In this document: piece by piece, positions 47,640 through 55,705 of the stretch | Position numbering within the stretch: the stretch's first letter is position 1 | Layout of the letters: each line of letters begins with the position of its first letter | Source: Ferruginibacter sp. | GTDB lineage: Bacteria; Bacteroidota; Bacteroidia; Chitinophagales; Chitinophagaceae | NCBI GenBank assembly: GCA_014379625.1 | Contig: JACMLJ010000012.1 | Coordinates: 242,936-306,935, forward strand | Length of the DNA stretch: 64,000 nucleotides | Reading direction: 5' to 3' | Program-made: the position numbers and the translations under genes | The notes under the pieces: generated by a model | Database searches by the model: none | What the model was told of the DNA's origin: nothing | The model's input: only the letters and a program-made list of their open reading frames with translations

Positions 47640-48419
47640 TTATTTTCCCATCCACTTTTTAAAATCAGTTACTTTTTCCCTGCTTACCAATGCCTCTTTA
47701 TCTACCGCCGGCTTTAAAGAAAGTATCAACCGGTTACCAAAGTAATCGTGTATCTGGTCTACGCTCGCAATGGATACATAAAATGACCGGCTGATGCGGA
47801 AGTAGATCTCCGGGTTGAGCATCTCTTCAAGTTCATCCATGGTATAATCCACCACGTACTTTTTATTATCATTGGTCTTAAAAAAATTCAGTCGCCCATC
47901 GCTGTAGAAATAACAAATTTCATCCACTTCAATGCTTACCAGTTTTTGAGCATGTTTTACTAAAAAACGTTTACGAAATTCTTTTGGCTGCAATTTTAAT
48001 TGTAATTCCTTTACTAAGCTGTCTACATTTAAAGCCGGTGTTCCGTTAGTTCCGCCATACATGTTTTTCATCTTTTTAAACTTCTCTAACGCGGCTTCCA
48101 GGTCTTCCTTCTGGATGGGTTTTAATAAATAATCCACGCTGTTTACTTTAAATGCCTTTAACGCAAACTCATCATAGGAAGTAGTAAAGATGACGGTGCT
48201 TTTTACTTCTACTTTTTCGAAAATCTCAAAACTTTGTCCATCCGCCAGTTCGATATCCATTAAAATGATATCCGGCGATGGATTAGTTTCCAGCCAGTTT
48301 ACAGAGGACCGGATACTATCGGCCACTCCTACTACTTCCGCGGTGCTATCTACACACGCCAATGTTTTCTGCAGTTTTTTTACTGCCAGTTCTTCGTCTT
48401 CAATAATTAATACTTTCAT
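47640..48419 (-). CDS. LytTR-family response regulator
   Basis: 259 aa. Receiver domain (1-120) with IIEDEE, phosphoacceptor Asp55 in ILMDIEL, FTTSYDEFALKAF and the KPI lysine. LytTR DNA-binding domain (about 150-255) with RFLVKHAQKLVSIEVDEICYFYSDGRLN and FRISRSFYVSIASVDQI. It is the only LytTR protein in the window and the natural partner of the LytS pairs. It lies 505 bp downstream of LytS pair 2 on the same strand with its own upstream region, which contains a LytTR-like site, so autoregulation is likely. Confidence 0.94.
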   Translation of the reverse strand: MKVLIIEDEELAVKKLQKTLACVDSTAEVVGVADSIRSSVNWLETNPSPDIILMDIELADGQSFEIFEKVEVKSTVIFTTSYDEFALKAFKVNSVDYLLKPIQKEDLEAALEKFKKMKNMYGGTNGTPALNVDSLVKELQLKLQPKEFRKRFLVKHAQKLVSIEVDEICYFYSDGRLNFFKTNDNKKYVVDYTMDELEEMLNPEIYFRISRSFYVSIASVDQIHDYFGNRLILSLKPAVDKEALVSREKVTDFKKWMGK

Positions 48420-48923
48420 AAGAAAGGGTTTATGTGAATTATATATTAATTTAACAAAAACAGGATTGAAAAGTGTAAACCTGCAGCTTCAATTGATGAA
48501 TACAAGGGATGAATTGTTATTTAACCGGATGAACTGTTCCAGTTTTTCAACAGATCTTTATGCTGCTTTACCAATTATTCCGCCGTACTTTATCACTTAT
48601 TTTTAAACCCGGGTTTAAATTTTGCCGCGGCTGCTAAAAATCAAAGTTACTGCCGGTTTAAAGTTTTGAAAAACATCTGTTCAATCATTTGTTGATCCTG
48701 CTGTATGAATTGTTGTTTTCATAAAGATCACTGATAATTTTGTAGCCAACGGTATCGCTCCTGTGAGCATCATTCCATCTATCAGCCCAAAAAAATTTAT
48801 GGCCTAAATGTATTCAATTGCTGCCGTTAATTTGACGACATCACTTTATATACCCTATTTACCTTATTTACTTCATTTACGTTACTTCGTCACCCTAGCT
48901 CATCCCACTCAAACACCAGGCTT
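48420..48923. other. Regulatory region upstream of the LytTR gene
   Basis: 504 bp without a gene. It contains the LytTR-like direct repeat at 48509-48537 and an additional GATGAAT half-site at 48495. The remainder shows nothing. Confidence 0.5.
48509..48537 (-). promoter_or_regulatory. Candidate LytTR binding site (autoregulatory)
   Basis: Minus strand ACAGTTCAT and ACAATTCAT, start-to-start 20 bp, lie 90-118 bp upstream of the LytTR gene start. ACAGTTCAT fits the general LytTR half-site pattern [TA][AC][CA]GTTN[AG][TG] at all nine positions; the other half at eight. Confidence 0.65.
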
Positions 48924-49994
48924 TTACCGCTCGTTTTCGATCAGCGGGATAATCACTGAAAAAAGGCCTTCTTTTTCTTCCACCACTATACCCGGCTGGT
49001 TCATTAACCTGTATTTGGCGGCTATATTCCGCAACCCCACTTTATTGGATTCTACCTTATTTATTTTTTTCTGCAAATTGTTCCTGACGATGATGGCTTT
49101 TTCGTTAACGGATAATACTTCAATTTGTAAAGGGCTTTCTTTCAGCAGCATATTATGTTTTACGGCATTTTCCACCAGCAGTTGCAGGGTTAGCGGCGGG
49201 ATCAGGTATTGCTCATGCTGTTGGGATACATTGATATTTAAATGAACCCCTTCGCCATAACGTGTTTTCAGTAAATGAAAATAAGAACGGATAAATTGTA
49301 ATTCGGTTGCCAGGTTGGTTAATTCCACCTCATTATTGCGCAACAGGTAGCGGTACACTTTGCTCATTTCGTCCAGGAATTTTTCAGCTTTCTCCGGTTC
49401 ATCGCCGATGAGGGATGACAAAGAATTTAAACTGTTGAATAAAAAATGCGGGTTCACCTGGCTTTTCAAAGCATGCAATTCTTTTTGAAACTGTAGTTTC
49501 TGTAATTCTTCCTTTTCATGGATTTCCTGTTTCCATTTTTCAAATGTGTAGATGAATTCGTAACTGCCACCATTGATAAAGTTCGAGCAAATACAAATCA
49601 CCATTACCCTGATAAAAATGTCGGTAGTAAACTGGAAATTATAAAAATGCCAGTAGGCATATAACTGCATGATCGTTAGTGTGAAAATAGCCGTAATAAC
49701 CGAATACAGTGCAAAAGATACCATAATCCGCGTAGCGGTTTGCCGGAAGGAAGGATATTTTCGCCTCACCCATAACATGATATGCATCAACACAAACCAT
49801 AACACCGTGCCAACCCCAATGGCTATAAAAGTTGTTTGAAAAAACTGGATGGTATTTTTAAAATAAGCAGCGCCAAACAACCAATAATTAAATAAAACGA
49901 GAACAGGATACATCGGAAAAAAATACAACCACCAGTCTTTTGATGTCATTGTAAAATGAAGCCGGGTATAATATGATTGCTTTTGGCTGTTCAT
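48924..49994 (-). CDS. LytS-type sensor histidine kinase (pair 2, second gene)
   Basis: 356 aa with membrane helices within about 20-150, a short coiled linker and a His_kinase domain with an intact NPHFLFNSLNSLSSLI (His183). N-box LLVENAVKHNMLL and VGLRNIAAKY are present. The start overlaps the stop of the upstream kinase by 4 bp (ATGA). Strongly similar to that gene and to the 36228 gene. Predicted to signal to the LytTR protein encoded just downstream. Confidence 0.93.
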   Translation of the reverse strand: MNSQKQSYYTRLHFTMTSKDWWLYFFPMYPVLVLFNYWLFGAAYFKNTIQFFQTTFIAIGVGTVLWFVLMHIMLWVRRKYPSFRQTATRIMVSFALYSVITAIFTLTIMQLYAYWHFYNFQFTTDIFIRVMVICICSNFINGGSYEFIYTFEKWKQEIHEKEELQKLQFQKELHALKSQVNPHFLFNSLNSLSSLIGDEPEKAEKFLDEMSKVYRYLLRNNEVELTNLATELQFIRSYFHLLKTRYGEGVHLNINVSQQHEQYLIPPLTLQLLVENAVKHNMLLKESPLQIEVLSVNEKAIIVRNNLQKKINKVESNKVGLRNIAAKYRLMNQPGIVVEEKEGLFSVIIPLIENER

Positions 49995-51028
49995 CGGGGT
50001 TGTAACAAAGGGACCGCAACTGAAAATTCCCTGCCGTCATCCTGAACCGTAATTTCATCCTCCCTCATCAGCTCATATTTTTTGGCAATATTACTCAACC
50101 CAACCTTATTGGAACTTACATTGCGTACTTTACGCTGAAGGTTATTGCTTACAATGAGTTTACCGCTATTTGTGGTCATTATTAATATTTGCAGGGGGCT
50201 GTCTTTTAATATCATATTGTGCTTAACAGCATTTTCTACCAGCATCTGCAGGGTTAGTGGCGGAAGCAGGTAACCGAGGTATTGTTCATTGATCCTGATC
50301 TCCATATCCAACCCATCTCCGTACCTTGTTTTTAGCATGTGAAAATAAGACTGGATGAATTGCATTTCCTTATCCAATGAGGCTAAACCCTCTTCATTAT
50401 TACGAAGCAGGTAACGGTACACTTTGCTCATTTCATCTAAAAACTTTTCGGCCTTTTCGGGTTCGTCCGCTATCAGGGATGATAATGAATTTAAACTGTT
50501 GAACAAAAAATGCGGATTCACCTGCCCCTTTAATCCTTCTAACTGGCTTTGGAGGTTTTCCTTTTTAAGGTTTTCCGCCTCGTCTACCATTACTCTCCAT
50601 TTTTCATAAAAAGAAGCCCCTTCATTCAGGCTGGTGGCAAGCACATTACAGGTTATCCCAACCAGCAACACTTTCCAGTAAGTGCCCCAGTTTATTTCGT
50701 AACCCAGGAACCCGATATAATCGTACCCCAAAAAAATGATCGTAATAGAAGCCAGCATTATAATAATATAGGCAAGCAAACTCAGGCCTATCCTTTTAAA
50801 TGCCTGGTGGTATTTTGGAAACCGGTTTAATAAAACAATGGCCACCATTCCGCACGAAATATATACCAGCACCAATACCGATAACGTAAGTAAGGTAGCT
50901 AATAAAAAGGTGCGGCCATACAGGAAATATTGTTTTCCAAACAATAAATAATTCAGTATTAAAGCAACAGGAGGCATAATGATCACCATTATAAGCAACT
51001 CCTTCTTTGAATACGTCAATGGTTTCAT
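49991..51028 (-). CDS. LytS-type sensor histidine kinase (pair 2, first gene)
   Basis: 345 aa from the ATG at 51028 (MKPLTYSKKELLIM). Earlier starts at 51046 and 51085 exist, but 51028 aligns with the paralogue starting at 38380, and the AT-rich stretch 51062-51080 looks like its promoter. Several membrane helices, then NPHFLFNSLNSLSSLI (His173), N-box LVENAVKHNMIL and VGLSNIAKKY, all intact. Coupled to the next kinase by a 4-bp overlap. The pair may work as a heterodimer. A LytTR-like site sits 77 bp upstream of the chosen start. Confidence 0.92.
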   Translation of the reverse strand: MKPLTYSKKELLIMVIIMPPVALILNYLLFGKQYFLYGRTFLLATLLTLSVLVLVYISCGMVAIVLLNRFPKYHQAFKRIGLSLLAYIIIMLASITIIFLGYDYIGFLGYEINWGTYWKVLLVGITCNVLATSLNEGASFYEKWRVMVDEAENLKKENLQSQLEGLKGQVNPHFLFNSLNSLSSLIADEPEKAEKFLDEMSKVYRYLLRNNEEGLASLDKEMQFIQSYFHMLKTRYGDGLDMEIRINEQYLGYLLPPLTLQMLVENAVKHNMILKDSPLQILIMTTNSGKLIVSNNLQRKVRNVSSNKVGLSNIAKKYELMREDEITVQDDGREFSVAVPLLQPR

Positions 51029-51104
51029 GTGCGTTGATATACTCATCCCGGCGACCTTTATTCTCAAATTATTAATAACATCCAATTGAACTACTCAATC
51101 ATGA

Positions 51105-51133
51105 ATGAATTGTGTTAAATGTGTATGAATTGT
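51105..51133 (-). promoter_or_regulatory. Candidate LytTR binding site upstream of LytS pair 2
   Basis: Two exact copies of minus-strand ACAATTCAT (plus strand ATGAATTGT), start-to-start 20 bp, 77-105 bp upstream of the 51028 start. The best matched pair of the four sites. Confidence 0.65.
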
Positions 51134-51812
51134 TATTTTAAGTGAATCAATTGCAGGTGAAATTAAATTAATAGATTGGGCAATCTTACAGGGTGCATCC
51201 CGGTTTGTACAGGCAGTTGGGTAAGTGGGCCAGGCTTCCATGGACTCTGCCTCGCTTAAAACCTGGTTAAGTTTTTTGGGTAGGTGATGTGTTTAGGGGA
51301 AGCACTGCGTAGGTTTAGCAATGCGGGGAAAGGAATCCGGAACCCAGTACTCCAAAAGTATGTGCCGGTTCAATAAAATTATATCCATTCCCGGGATGAT
51401 CATCCGGGTTAACAAATGCCGGGATACTGATGGGGATTTTACCTGGAGTGATAAAATAAGTTACATTTTTCGCATTGAGCATGCAAAGGATGCCCCTGGT
51501 AAATGGTGAAGCCAACGAGTATTGCACAAAAGGTAACGAAGACGATGAGTTGAATTTTCTTATTCATGACTGACAGTATATTTAATGTATTTGCTCAATT
51601 AAAATAGCCCTGCAAAATAGCTGCAGCTCCGGTGATATGAAATACGGGAATGTTTGAATTGCAAAAAATGCAGCATGAACCGGCAGGGAAATGGGTGAAT
51701 ACCTTTTACCACCACAAGAGGATGGCCCCCGTTTCTAACTTATCCCCGCAGGATGGATATTCAATATAAAGTCCGGCCCACCTGTAAAATATCCTGCCGG
51801 TGTGGTAACCCG
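51134..51812. other. Intergenic stretch, mostly empty
   Basis: Apart from a doubtful 42-aa frame (51439-51567) I see no gene. The segment near 51190 (GTGCATCCCGGTTTGTACAG) loosely recalls an arm of the nested repeat at 43687, which suggests decayed repeat DNA. Confidence 0.35.
51439..51567 (-). CDS. Doubtful 42-aa secreted peptide or gene remnant
   Basis: Reads MNKKIQLIVFVTFCAIL then GFTIYQ and a short Cys-containing tail. The start looks like a genuine signal peptide, but the product ends almost at once. Another frame continues open to 51315, so this may be the broken 5' end of a frameshifted gene. No family recognised. Confidence 0.22.
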   Translation of the reverse strand: MNKKIQLIVFVTFCAILVGFTIYQGHPLHAQCEKCNLFYHSR

Positions 51813-52280
51813 TTACGACCCAAATATGGCCCCCAGCAGTAAACTCAAAAAGCCGACAATATTTACAATTTGCCTTTTTGCAAATATGGACAGCCATCTG
51901 GCCCTGTAATCTGTCCAGTTGTGAGGATAGGTTTCCACAGACCAGGTGTTGATGATCTTATTGATAGGAACATTGCCTTTTACTGCCAAAATAATATCAG
52001 CAATCAAGGCAGCTAATGCAATTGCGGAACTAATAAACAATATCCCGCTAAGATTCATACTGCTTAAAATGGTGAGCAAAATGCCGGTGATCAAACTGGT
52101 ATAGATTACAATACTGTATTTAGCACGATAGTTTTTATCCAGCAGCTTACGCAATTCAATATATGCTGCCGGTTGCATATTCTTTTGCACATCGGTTAAA
52201 GCGATGATATAAGAGAATGACTGGCTTACCATAAAACTATAGGCTACGAGGTTGATCAGCATGATGACTTTTATTTCCAT
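51813..52280 (-). CDS. DUF1772-like (anthrone oxygenase family) membrane protein
   Basis: 155 aa with four predicted membrane helices. The signature GNVPINKIINTW followed by a conserved RARW segment and a last helix fits the DUF1772 family, in which anthrone oxygenases are the only characterised members. Bacterial function is unknown. It stands alone, 198 bp downstream of the next gene on the same strand. Confidence 0.75.
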   Translation of the reverse strand: MEIKVIMLINLVAYSFMVSQSFSYIIALTDVQKNMQPAAYIELRKLLDKNYRAKYSIVIYTSLITGILLTILSSMNLSGILFISSAIALAALIADIILAVKGNVPINKIINTWSVETYPHNWTDYRARWLSIFAKRQIVNIVGFLSLLLGAIFGS

Positions 52281-52478
52281 GATATTTTTTTTGTTTTGGC
52301 TCTTTGCTTAAAGTAATTTATTAGGGGCAGGTAATACTTACCGGAATTTTCTGTACCAAATCAACCGTATTATTGAAGCAAAAAATCTTTCCAATGAACC
52401 CGGTCAAACCATTCAGCAATTATTTAGCGGCGATTCGTTACGATAGCTGTTTCGGGTAAGTAACTACCTTCCTTCCTG

Positions 52479-53108
52479 TTACTTTTTGGGGATATGAAAC
52501 TTCGATACCCATGAAGGATCAATCGTAGAGGGTTGGCTGATATCCACGCCGGGATGTGCATCCATATCCACCATTAACAGGTAGGTTTTGGCGGGATCAT
52601 CCTGGAAATTGGTGCGTTCCCACAAATAGGTATTGGAATGCTGATCCTTTAACTCATTTACCGGTATGGGCCTTGTTGTAATGGTCCCGTTTTTAACAAT
52701 GCGGTAAACACCTTTTTCTGCATGGGTAGTAAATACCTGCTGCCCCTTTGCATCCTTCGAAAATACCACGGTACCATTCACCTGCGTAAATGTTTCCGTA
52801 TCGGTGCCGTAGGTGTTGGCCTGTACATATAATAAAAACTCAAAACGGTTTTCTTTTAAAAATCTAAATTTCACGATCATACCGCCACCACTTTTATAAG
52901 TATTGTAATTACTGCCCGGTGTATTGTTTACATATCCAACTGAAGAAACCGTAGAAATCGTCCAGTAAGTTTCTGCCCCTGTCAGCAACGAATCGGGGAT
53001 ATTAGCTACAGCCATCATCTTTATGGCTTCTTTTAAAGAGGATGTTTTTGTCTGGCTGTAAGCAAAGCCTGAAATCAAAATGCCTGTGAAAATTAATATT
53101 TTTTTCAT
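52479..53108 (-). CDS. Secreted protein of unknown function
   Basis: 209 aa with a signal peptide (1-19, GFAYS-Q). The mature part is beta-rich (VKFRFLKENRFEFLLYVQANTYG) with a short helical start. I do not recognise the family. It follows the 131-aa gene by 26 bp, so the two form a short operon of exported proteins. Confidence 0.75.
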   Translation of the reverse strand: MKKILIFTGILISGFAYSQTKTSSLKEAIKMMAVANIPDSLLTGAETYWTISTVSSVGYVNNTPGSNYNTYKSGGGMIVKFRFLKENRFEFLLYVQANTYGTDTETFTQVNGTVVFSKDAKGQQVFTTHAEKGVYRIVKNGTITTRPIPVNELKDQHSNTYLWERTNFQDDPAKTYLLMVDMDAHPGVDISQPSTIDPSWVSKFHIPKK

Positions 53109-53134
53109 AAAAAAATGTTTGTTTAATTGATGGT

Positions 53135-53530
53135 TTAATGTACCTGGTCTGGTTTTGATAATAAATACCTCGTCATAAAAATACCTACCCCTCCACCCTC
53201 CGCGGGGCTAAGTGTGAATGACGTTACCTGGTCTATCTTCCAGCCTTCGTCGGTATAGGTCTTCAGCGTTTTAAGCACCTGTTCCTCATTCGATTTTATA
53301 TTTTTAAAATTGATGCCCACCATGCTGAACAGGTTTTCGAGGTCTGATTCCTTCTGCGATCCATCGGGATTGGTGATGATCATTTTTGAGCGGCCAAGGC
53401 CACCGGTTACTACAGATTCGATGGTATTGATCTGCATAAATTTCTTATTCACTGCTGCTTTAATTTCCTGTGCAAACAGGTTGCTGCTAACCGTTACTGT
53501 TATAGCAAGCAATACAAAAACCTTTTTCAT
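53135..53530 (-). CDS. Small secreted protein of unknown function
   Basis: 131 aa with a signal peptide (1-20, NLFA-Q). The mature part contains GGLGRSKMIITNPDG and a final GWKIDQVTSFTLSPAEGGG...FMTRYLL segment; this tail resembles the small 'amyloid-like' or WxxxxV-type endings of Bacteroidota exported proteins without a firm family match. First gene of a two-gene unit. Confidence 0.7.
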   Translation of the reverse strand: MKKVFVLLAITVTVSSNLFAQEIKAAVNKKFMQINTIESVVTGGLGRSKMIITNPDGSQKESDLENLFSMVGINFKNIKSNEEQVLKTLKTYTDEGWKIDQVTSFTLSPAEGGGVGIFMTRYLLSKPDQVH

Positions 53531-53611
53531 GTTTTTAGTTTTTTTTATTGTTTATTATTTGTGTTCATTCACCATTCAATGTCATTTAGTTAAGCTATTT
53601 TTCCTTTTTCC

Positions 53612-53808
53612 TTCCGTAGGAACGGTATGTCGGTAGCAATGAAAAAGGTTATGCATTTTCGGTCCTTAGGAATGATATATGATTAACTCCCCTTCTTACA
53701 ATCATAGCCAATACAAATATCTAAAAACCGATTTTACATATCGTCCCTATGGGACGAATTGAATCATCATTAATTCTTTCTACCCATATATCGTCCCTAT
53801 GGGACGAA
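53612..53808. repeat. REP-like palindromic repeats, family C (four copies)
   Basis: Two identical 21-bp units ATATCGTCCCTATGGGACGAA at 53738-53758 and 53788-53808, exactly 50 bp apart, each a hairpin TCGTCCC-tat-GGGACGA (quoted in parts: ATATCGTCCC, TATGGGACGAA). Two diverged copies in the opposite orientation lie at about 53612-53636 (CCGTAGGAACGGTATGT) and 53658-53680 (GGTCCTTAGGAATGATAT). They occupy the gap between two minus-strand genes. Confidence 0.8.
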
Positions 53809-53889
53809 GTATTAATCCTTAACTAAATAATATTGATTCACCATTCACCATTGCCTATTGCCCATTCACAATTCACCACAGCCCGTCAA

Positions 53890-55167
53890 TCATCGCTTAA
53901 TAAATTCCACCCGCCGGTTCTGCGCTTTTCCTTCTTTCGTTTTGTTGTCCCCCACTTCCACCGTTTCGCCTTTCCCGTCTGTTTCAATCCTCGCTGCATC
54001 AATATTGAATTCGTTCACCAATGCATCTTTTACCGCTGCCGCCCTTTTTTTAGAAAGTGCAAGATTGGCAATATCACTTCCATCACTATCTGTATGGCCA
54101 ATGATGAAAACCTTAAAGTCTTTATATTCATTCATTACACCGGCAATTTCTTTCAATACCCCGCCGGATTCCGGTTTGATGGTGGCTTCGTTTACATCAA
54201 ATAAAATAGCGGTAGTACTGAATTTACCCTCCTCTACTAATTTATGTCGGGTATCCGGAAGGCCCTGCGCTACTTTAATATTGCTAATGTACATGCCATA
54301 CTGGTCATCCTTGTAATTGGTTTGTCCCACCTGGAACAATAGCTGGTTCATTTTATAATTGGAGGCAACTCCCTTTGGCACGTCAAATGCCTTGGCTTCA
54401 TTGATCCAGATACGGTACCGTTCTTTTTGCACCTGTATGGCTATATGCACGGGTTTGCCATAATATTTTTCCAGCCCATCAACAGATTTGGCATCACTTT
54501 TAAAATAGGTTTTGTTGTCATTGAAAGATTCAAGTATGATCCTGCTGTTCTTAAATTCTCCGGGATTAATAGTGGCAATTACCGCTGCATACTTTTTAAA
54601 TCCTTTTAAAAAATCATTTCCTGAGGCAGCTTCACCGTTGGTTCCAAAAATACCAATGGAGAAAGTGGGGTACATCCAGCCATTGTTTTTCAATTGCATT
54701 ACCACATCAAACTCTACCGAATAATTTTCACTGAATTCCTTTTCATTGCTGGTAAGATAATTAAATGGCTGATGTATACGGAGCCACTTGCCGGCGATAT
54801 TACCCAGTGTTACCACTTCACCGGTACCATTGGTATTCCAGCCGGTGGGTAATTCGGCTATTGGCTGCTGTTCAAAATTATCATAGTAAACAATCTGTTC
54901 CCCCGGTATAAAATCGTATTTGGAAAAACTGGCAACAACGGGTTCATCTGGTTTGGCATCCTGCCTGCTTTCTTTAACTTCGGGTGAAGAACCGGCGGTT
55001 TCTTTTCCTTCCGCTTTATCCAGGGTTTTATCAATGGCCTTATCAATCCTGTTGTCTACCCGTTGGTTAACTTTGCTTTTCACTTTACCAAACACCCCGC
55101 CTATTTGTGCATTGGTAATAAAAGGAAATGCTGCGATCAATACCGCGATCAATAATTTTTGTTTCAT
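53890..55167 (-). CDS. OmpA family protein
   Basis: 425 aa from the ATG at 55167 (MKQKLLIAVLIAAF), chosen because it opens a signal peptide (ITNA-Q); an upstream in-frame extension has no signal. A charged, Ala/Glu-rich linker (about 25-80) is followed by a lectin/concanavalin-like beta domain (about 90-290; VEFDVVMQLKNNGWMYP) and an OmpA C-terminal domain (about 315-425; FDVNEATIKPES, IGHTDSDGSDIANLALSKKR, NRRVEF) that should bind peptidoglycan. Likely periplasmic or outer-membrane associated. Role beyond cell-wall anchoring unknown. Confidence 0.9.
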   Translation of the reverse strand: MKQKLLIAVLIAAFPFITNAQIGGVFGKVKSKVNQRVDNRIDKAIDKTLDKAEGKETAGSSPEVKESRQDAKPDEPVVASFSKYDFIPGEQIVYYDNFEQQPIAELPTGWNTNGTGEVVTLGNIAGKWLRIHQPFNYLTSNEKEFSENYSVEFDVVMQLKNNGWMYPTFSIGIFGTNGEAASGNDFLKGFKKYAAVIATINPGEFKNSRIILESFNDNKTYFKSDAKSVDGLEKYYGKPVHIAIQVQKERYRIWINEAKAFDVPKGVASNYKMNQLLFQVGQTNYKDDQYGMYISNIKVAQGLPDTRHKLVEEGKFSTTAILFDVNEATIKPESGGVLKEIAGVMNEYKDFKVFIIGHTDSDGSDIANLALSKKRAAAVKDALVNEFNIDAARIETDGKGETVEVGDNKTKEGKAQNRRVEFIKR

Positions 55168-55336
55168 GACTTGTTGGTTATTTGAAAACAAAATTATTAT
55201 CAAACGCAGATTTTGAAAAAGAGAACAAGAATGAATTGAGCCAAAATAAGCACCAACTGGTAAAATAATGGGAATTGGGTTGATAGAGGGACAGGCCTGG
55301 TTGTGCTGGGATGCAGGGTATGGCTTGCAACGTTTA

Positions 55337-55556
55337 CCGTACACCTTCGCCTGCCTGGTGGTTATGGGTTTTTATTCACAGGGCTTCACCCGGTGTTAAC
55401 ATATTACGCCTTCGCCTGGATAATGGGTATCAGTTTTATGCACAGGGCTACAAGATGTGTTATTATATTACGCGCTCGCCTGCTTAATGGGTATCAGTTT
55501 TATGCACAGGGCTACACCCCGTGTTAATATATTACGCCCTTTCAGGGCTTATTATT
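55337..55556. repeat. 64-bp tandem repeat, REP family B
   Basis: About 3.5 copies of a 64-65-bp unit starting near 55337, 55401, 55465 and 55529. The two central units share ATTACGC..TCGCCTG and TAATGGGTATCAGTTTTATG and CACAGGGCTACA. The array ends in ATTACGCCCTTTCAGGGCTT, the reverse complement of the element at 36095. No coding function is evident. Confidence 0.85.
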
Positions 55557-55705
55557 TGCAGCATACATTACAAAATGAAATGCGGTTCCGCAAACCGGTG
55601 ACAAAAAGCTCCAGCAAAATAAAATATAACAGGTATAAAATGGAAATTAATTTGCAAATCAAATAATTGTCGGCAAAGTTTTTTACTGTTCCCGGTTCCT
55701 CTTCA

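Noticed and set aside
51315..51527. 70-codon GTG-started minus-strand frame as an independent gene
   Set aside because: Starts within a better signal-peptide frame and has no recognisable content; kept only as part of a possible remnant.
53738..53808. Two identical repeats with a 29-bp spacer, CRISPR-like
   Set aside because: Only two units, each strongly palindromic, with decayed inverted copies nearby and no cas genes; REP-type elements explain it better.
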